A stretch of 18,258 nt of DNA, from positions 1-18,258 of the forward strand of contig NZ_JAWWCF010000043.1 in NCBI RefSeq assembly GCF_033720595.1, written 5' to 3'. This DNA comes from Lishizhenia sp033720595 (GTDB lineage: Bacteria > Bacteroidota > Bacteroidia > Flavobacteriales_D > Crocinitomicaceae). Shown piece by piece: positions 14,258 to 18,258 of this stretch. The notes below the pieces were generated by a model, which made no database searches, was not told the origin of the DNA, and saw nothing but the letters and a program-made list of their open reading frames with translations. Position 1 is the stretch's first letter; each line of letters begins with the position of its first letter. Position numbers and translations under genes: made by a program.

Positions 14258-15601
14258 TTATAATGCTCTCACGGCATCTTTAAATTGGTTACCTCTATCT
14301 TCGTAGCTTTCGAATAAATCGAAACTAGCACAAGCTGGAGATAACAATACTGTTTCATCTTTTTTAGCCAATTGGTATCCAAAACCAACTGCTTCCATAG
14401 CAGATTTTGCTTCTACTATAGTTTCTATTTTACCTTGGAATGCCTCAATGATTTTAGAGTTATCAACTCCTAAGCAAATGATGGCTTTTACCTTATCTTG
14501 AACAAGTTCTGCCAATTCTTCGTAGTTGTTTCCTTTGTCTACACCACCAACGATCCATACAGTTGGTTTTTCCATGCTTTCTAAGGCGTACCAAGTTGAG
14601 TTTACGTTGGTTGCTTTTGAGTCATTAATGAATTCAATACCGTGAACTTTGGCTACGAATTCCAAACGGTGTTCAACGTTTTTAAAATCAGATAAACTCT
14701 CTCTGATTGTTTCTTTTCTAATGTCGAGGATTCTTCCTGCGATCCCAGAGGCCAAGCTGTTTTGAGTGTTGTGCTTGCCTTTCAATGCTAAATCGTGAAT
14801 AGACATAATGAATTGGTTTTTTATTGTTATTGTTATTTGTTGTTCGTTTGCGTATGCTCCTTGTTTTTGTTCTTCTTTCAAAGAGAAAGGAGCTAATTGA
14901 GCCTTGGTGTTTGTTAGTGCCAAATGCTCAGTGATGATTGGGTCGTCAGCATTATAAATGAACCAATCGTTTGCTGTCATGTTTTGAAGAATTCTAAACT
15001 TTGAAGCCGTGTAATTTTCCATTTTGTAATCGTAGCGGTCTAAATGATCCGGTGTGATGTTTAAAAGGATGGCGATGTCTGCTTTAAATTCATACATGTC
15101 ATCCAATTGGAAGCTACTTAACTCCAATACGTAGTATTCAAATTCGTCTGCTATGACTTGTTTGGCCAAGCTTTGACCGATGTTTCCAGCTAGTCCTACA
15201 TTTAACCCAGCTTTTCGCAAGAGGTGATGTGTTAAAAGGGTAGTGGTAGTTTTTCCATTGCTACCTGTAATACATATCATCTTTGCTTGCGTGTAGTAAC
15301 CTGCAAATTCAATTTCGGAGATGATTTTGATTCCTTTATCAACTGCCTTCTTGATGATAGGAGCTTTGTGTGGGATGCCTGGAGATTTTACAATTACATC
15401 ACTCTTTAAGATGATATCTTCTGAGTGTTGTTCTTGCTCAAATTGTATGTTGTTGTTTGTTAATTCTTGTTGGAATTTATCCTTGATTTTTCCGAAATCT
15501 GAAACAAAAACATTCCACCCCTTAGCTTGTGCTAAAAGTGCAGCGCCAACACCGCTTTCGCCTGCGCCTAAAATGCTGATATGTTTATTTGTTCCGTTCA
15601 C
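14258..15601 (-). CDS. murD: UDP-N-acetylmuramoyl-L-alanine--D-glutamate ligase, GTG start
   Basis: 447 aa, normal MurD length. It adds D-glutamate to UDP-MurNAc-L-Ala; cytoplasmic. Domains: N-terminal UDP-binding with ISILGAGESGVGAALLA (8-24) and VKSPGIP (71-77), central ATPase with P-loop GSNGKTTTT (113-121) and ELSSFQLD (160-167), NITPDHLDRY (181-190), and the C-terminal domain with NDSKATN (326-332), WIVGGVDKG (349-357) and LSPACASFD (420-428). The start is GTG at 15601, one codon (CTC) after the mraY TAA in the same frame; no upstream start is possible and no ATG lies near the N-terminus. The next gene downstream is a diverged copy of this enzyme's last domain. Confidence 0.97.
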   Translation of the reverse strand: MNGTNKHISILGAGESGVGAALLAQAKGWNVFVSDFGKIKDKFQQELTNNNIQFEQEQHSEDIILKSDVIVKSPGIPHKAPIIKKAVDKGIKIISEIEFAGYYTQAKMICITGSNGKTTTTLLTHHLLRKAGLNVGLAGNIGQSLAKQVIADEFEYYVLELSSFQLDDMYEFKADIAILLNITPDHLDRYDYKMENYTASKFRILQNMTANDWFIYNADDPIITEHLALTNTKAQLAPFSLKEEQKQGAYANEQQITITIKNQFIMSIHDLALKGKHNTQNSLASGIAGRILDIRKETIRESLSDFKNVEHRLEFVAKVHGIEFINDSKATNVNSTWYALESMEKPTVWIVGGVDKGNNYEELAELVQDKVKAIICLGVDNSKIIEAFQGKIETIVEAKSAMEAVGFGYQLAKKDETVLLSPACASFDLFESYEDRGNQFKDAVRAL

Positions 15602-15604
15602 GAG

Positions 15605-16849
15605 TTATCTTAATTTCAAGGTTACGATTGTGATTACTGCTAAGAGTATTCCTACAATCCAGAAGCGCGAAACAATTTTTGCTTCGTGAATTCCTTTCTT
15701 CTGGTAATGGTGGTGAAGGGGGGCCATACGTAAAATGCGTCGGCCTTCTCCAAATTTTTTCTTGGTGAATTTGAAGTAACTGACTTGTAATATCACAGAG
15801 GCGTTTTCAATGATGAAGATTCCACAGAGTACAGGAATCAATAATTCTTTACGGATAGAAATAGCGAATACAGCAATGATTCCTCCTAATGCTAAACTTC
15901 CGGTATCTCCCATGAATACTTGTGCTGGGTAAGAGTTGAACCATAAGAAACCGATACAAGCTCCAACGAAGGCAGAAATAAAGATTACCATTTCTTCTGC
16001 AAATGGAATGTACATCACGTCCAGGTAGTCGGCGAATTTTAAGTTGGAACTTACGTAGGCTAATACAGCTAAAGCCAAACCTATGATGGCAGAACTTCCT
16101 GTGGCTAAGCCGTCCAGTCCGTCCGTCATGTTGGCTCCGTTAGAGATTGCTACTACGATGAAGATTACAATCAAAGTGAAGATGGCAAAGCCTATCCAAA
16201 CATTGTTGCCGCTTAATAGTGAGTAGTTCACTTCATTGTTTTTTACAAAAGGTATAGTAGTGGTCTTGTCTGTTGTCATGATCCACTTGCTGTCTGTTCC
16301 TTTGTTAAATTCTGCGTGTTTATCTGTAACGTCAACTTCGTTTTGAGCAAGGACGTATTGACTGTCAACTTTTTCGTGAGCTTTAACATCAGGGTGGAAG
16401 TAGAGGATAGATCCTACAATTACACCTACACCAATTTGTCCGATTACTTTAAACTTTCCTGCTAGTCCTTCTTTGTTCTTTTTAAATACTTTGATGTAGT
16501 CATCTAAGAATCCAATCAATCCTAACCAAACCGTTGCAATTAACATGGTAATTACATAGATGTTGTGAAGTTTAGCAAAGAGTAAAGTAGGGATGAGAAT
16601 GGCGCTCAAAATAATTAATCCACCCATGGTAGGGGTACCTTCTTTCTCCTTTTGTCCTTCTAAACCTAAGTCTCTTACAGATTCTCCGATTTGTTGCTTT
16701 CTTAAGGCATTAATGATGCGCTTTCCGAAGATCATAGAAATGATCAAACTCGTGATTAATGCAGCGGCAGCTCTAAAGGAGATGTAGTCAAATACACCTG
16801 CTCCAGGGATGTCGAGTTCGTTGAGATATTGAAATAAATAGTACAACAT
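15605..16849 (-). CDS. mraY: Phospho-N-acetylmuramoyl-pentapeptide transferase
   Basis: 414 aa. MraY moves phospho-MurNAc-pentapeptide onto undecaprenyl phosphate to make lipid I; ten-helix inner-membrane enzyme. Motifs: ESVRDLGLEGQKEKEGTPTM (56-75), FLDDYIK (114-120) with the catalytic aspartate pair, NGANMTDGLDGLATG (237-251), MGDTGSLALGG (313-323) and MAPLHHHYQKKG (375-386). It is about 50 residues longer than E. coli MraY (360) because of a hydrophilic segment near 152-212, after the fourth membrane helix and thus periplasmic by the known topology; similar longer forms occur in other Bacteroidota. The ATG overlaps the murE stop by one base (TAATG), and murD follows after 3 nt. Confidence 0.97.
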   Translation of the reverse strand: MLYYLFQYLNELDIPGAGVFDYISFRAAAALITSLIISMIFGKRIINALRKQQIGESVRDLGLEGQKEKEGTPTMGGLIILSAILIPTLLFAKLHNIYVITMLIATVWLGLIGFLDDYIKVFKKNKEGLAGKFKVIGQIGVGVIVGSILYFHPDVKAHEKVDSQYVLAQNEVDVTDKHAEFNKGTDSKWIMTTDKTTTIPFVKNNEVNYSLLSGNNVWIGFAIFTLIVIFIVVAISNGANMTDGLDGLATGSSAIIGLALAVLAYVSSNLKFADYLDVMYIPFAEEMVIFISAFVGACIGFLWFNSYPAQVFMGDTGSLALGGIIAVFAISIRKELLIPVLCGIFIIENASVILQVSYFKFTKKKFGEGRRILRMAPLHHHYQKKGIHEAKIVSRFWIVGILLAVITIVTLKLR

Positions 16850-18258
16850 TATTTGTCAAGTTTTTTAAATAGTTCTTTCGTTATTGCCATGTCGTCAAAA
16901 TCGTGTTTAACGCCATTGATTTCTTGGTAGGTTTCATGACCTTTTCCAGCGATCAAAATAATGTCGTTGGGTTGTGCCATGCTGATAGCTGTTTTAATCG
17001 CTTCCTTACGGTTGGTGATCGAGAGGGTCTTTTTGAAATGTTGCCCTTCTACACCTGCCATCATTTCTTCAATAATGGTTTCAGGATTTTCAGTTCTTGG
17101 GTTGTCAGATGTAATCACTACTTTATCGCTCTTCTCACAAGCGATTCCAGCCATTAAGGGACGCTTTGTTTTGTCTCTATCACCACCACATCCTACAATT
17201 GTGAAAACGGTTTCGTTTTTCGTTCTGATGTTGTTGATCGTTCCTAAAACATTTGCCAAGGCATCTGGAGTGTGCGCGTAGTCTACAATAGCTATAATTC
17301 CACTTTCACTCTTCGTGTATTGGAATCTACCCTCTACACTTTCTAGGGTGCTGAGCTGTGTTAACACTTCCAACTCGTCTTCTTCTAAAGTGATGGCAAT
17401 GGCGTACACTAAAAGCAAGTTGTAAGCGTTGAAATCCCCAATCAATCTCGACCACAATTCGGTTCCGTTCATGTTTAAGACCAATCCTGTAAATTGGTTT
17501 TCTAACACTTTCGCTTTAAAATCAGATACAGACTTTAAGCTGTAGCTCAATTTCTTAGCTTTTGTGTTTTGTAACATTACCGCTCCGTTTTTATCGTCGA
17601 GGTTAGTGATGGCATAAGCTTCGTTACCGAGATGGTCAAAAAAGCTCTTTTTAACGTTCAGGTATTCTTTGAAAGTTTTGTGATAATCCAAGTGATCATG
17701 CGTGATGTTGGTAAATCCTCCCACTTTAAAGTCTAACCCTGTAGTTCTGTGTTGGTGGATAGCATGTGAACTCACCTCCATAAAACAGTGCGTACATCCT
17801 TCTTCTACCATTTGCGCGAGTAGGGCGTTCAAACCTACTGCGTCAGGGGTAGTGTGTGTAGAAGGAATGTCTTTATCTCCAATCTTATTTACAACAGTAG
17901 AAAGGAGTCCTACTTTATACCCAAGCTGCGTAAATAACTTGTGTAGTAGGGTAGTGCACGTTGTTTTACCGTTGGTTCCTGTAATGCCAACTAGCGTTAG
18001 TTTTTTACTTGGCTCATCGTAGAAGTTGTTGGCCATTAGGGCCAATGCTTGGTGTGAGTCTTTAACTTGTATGTAGTTAACTCCTGGAGTAAGAGTTGTA
18101 GGTATGTTTTCACAAACGATAGATGTACAACCGAGTTCTATGGCTTTAGTGATGTAATCATGACCGTCAACCGTGAACCCTTTAATAGCAACAAAAACAG
18201 TGTTGGCTACTGCTTTTCGAGAGTCGAAAACAATAGATTCAATCGCCACATCTGTGCT
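16849..18258 (-). CDS. murE: UDP-MurNAc-L-Ala-D-Glu--2,6-diaminopimelate ligase (5' partial)
   Basis: The frame is open to the window's right edge. The GTG at 18249 is internal: it is preceded by Ser-Thr-Asp, and STDVAIESIVFDSRK matches the family's N-terminal domain, so roughly 20-30 N-terminal residues lie outside; 469 are visible. The enzyme adds the third stem-peptide residue. Motifs, numbered from the GTG codon: P-loop GITGTNGKTT (88-97), THTTPD (131-136), EVSSHAIHQHR (158-168), THDHLDYHKT (183-192), YLNVK (196-200) with the lysine expected to be carbamoylated, GCGGDRDKTKRPLM, and DNPR (bases 17095-17106). DNPR is the established mark of meso-diaminopimelate-specific MurE, so the organism should have DAP-type peptidoglycan. 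It is the first visible gene of the operon; ftsI and mraW homologues would be expected beyond the edge. Confidence 0.97.
   Translation of the reverse strand, partial: STDVAIESIVFDSRKAVANTVFVAIKGFTVDGHDYITKAIELGCTSIVCENIPTTLTPGVNYIQVKDSHQALALMANNFYDEPSKKLTLVGITGTNGKTTCTTLLHKLFTQLGYKVGLLSTVVNKIGDKDIPSTHTTPDAVGLNALLAQMVEEGCTHCFMEVSSHAIHQHRTTGLDFKVGGFTNITHDHLDYHKTFKEYLNVKKSFFDHLGNEAYAITNLDDKNGAVMLQNTKAKKLSYSLKSVSDFKAKVLENQFTGLVLNMNGTELWSRLIGDFNAYNLLLVYAIAITLEEDELEVLTQLSTLESVEGRFQYTKSESGIIAIVDYAHTPDALANVLGTINNIRTKNETVFTIVGCGGDRDKTKRPLMAGIACEKSDKVVITSDNPRTENPETIIEEMMAGVEGQHFKKTLSITNRKEAIKTAISMAQPNDIILIAGKGHETYQEINGVKHDFDDMAITKELFKKLDK

Noticed and set aside
13766..15601. Possibility that the MurD-like gene is a broken piece of murD
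   Set aside because: MurD is complete at 447 residues with its own C-terminal domain; the second copy is diverged, intact in frame and has its own start.

Overview
The window looks like chromosomal DNA of a Bacteroidota bacterium, most likely of the flavobacterial branch. The reasons are the low GC content, the near absence of Shine-Dalgarno sites before starts, a CarboxypepD_reg-like domain joined to a TonB plug, the order murE-mraY-murD-ftsW-murG-murC-ftsQ-ftsA-ftsZ-yqeY, and FtsZ and MraY lengths typical of that phylum. I cannot name the genus from sequence alone. I see no tRNA, rRNA, CRISPR array or insertion sequence.

Left part (1-4612). A plug-only TonB-receptor-like protein (+), cut at its 5' end by the window edge, converges on a three-gene minus-strand operon and is separated from it by a perfect 14-bp bidirectional hairpin. 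The operon reads SprT-like metalloprotein, mannose-1-phosphate guanylyltransferase, then a small protein with two CxxC pairs. Divergent from it, across a 114-bp spacer with a near-perfect palindrome, lies an MlaE/MlaF lipid ABC-transporter pair with overlapping stop and start codons.

Middle (4613-5890). A 287-bp gene-free stretch follows mlaF. It holds a candidate structured intergenic element (twice-repeated GCTATCCG, 7-bp long-range pairing) and a small hairpin of a type I recall from Bacteroidota and cyanobacterial genomes. Next is a secreted protein with YD/RHS-like repeats, then the terminator of the large operon to its right.

Right part (5891-18258, all minus strand). This is the division and cell wall (dcw) operon, transcribed from the right edge leftward: murE (5' end outside the window), mraY, murD, a 156-aa MurD-related protein, ftsW, murG, murC, ftsQ, ftsA, ftsZ, yqeY. 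Spacings are mostly 0-21 nt or 1-4-nt overlaps, so one long, translationally coupled message is likely. Together the genes make the meso-DAP peptidoglycan precursor (MurC, D, E), attach it to lipid (MraY, MurG), and build the division machine (FtsW, Q, A, Z).

The most unusual item is the small gene at 13766-14236. By hand alignment it is a free-standing, catalytically degenerate copy of the MurD C-terminal domain, placed between murD and ftsW. Its stop codon directly abuts an in-frame TTG that starts ftsW. I know of no described function for such a protein.
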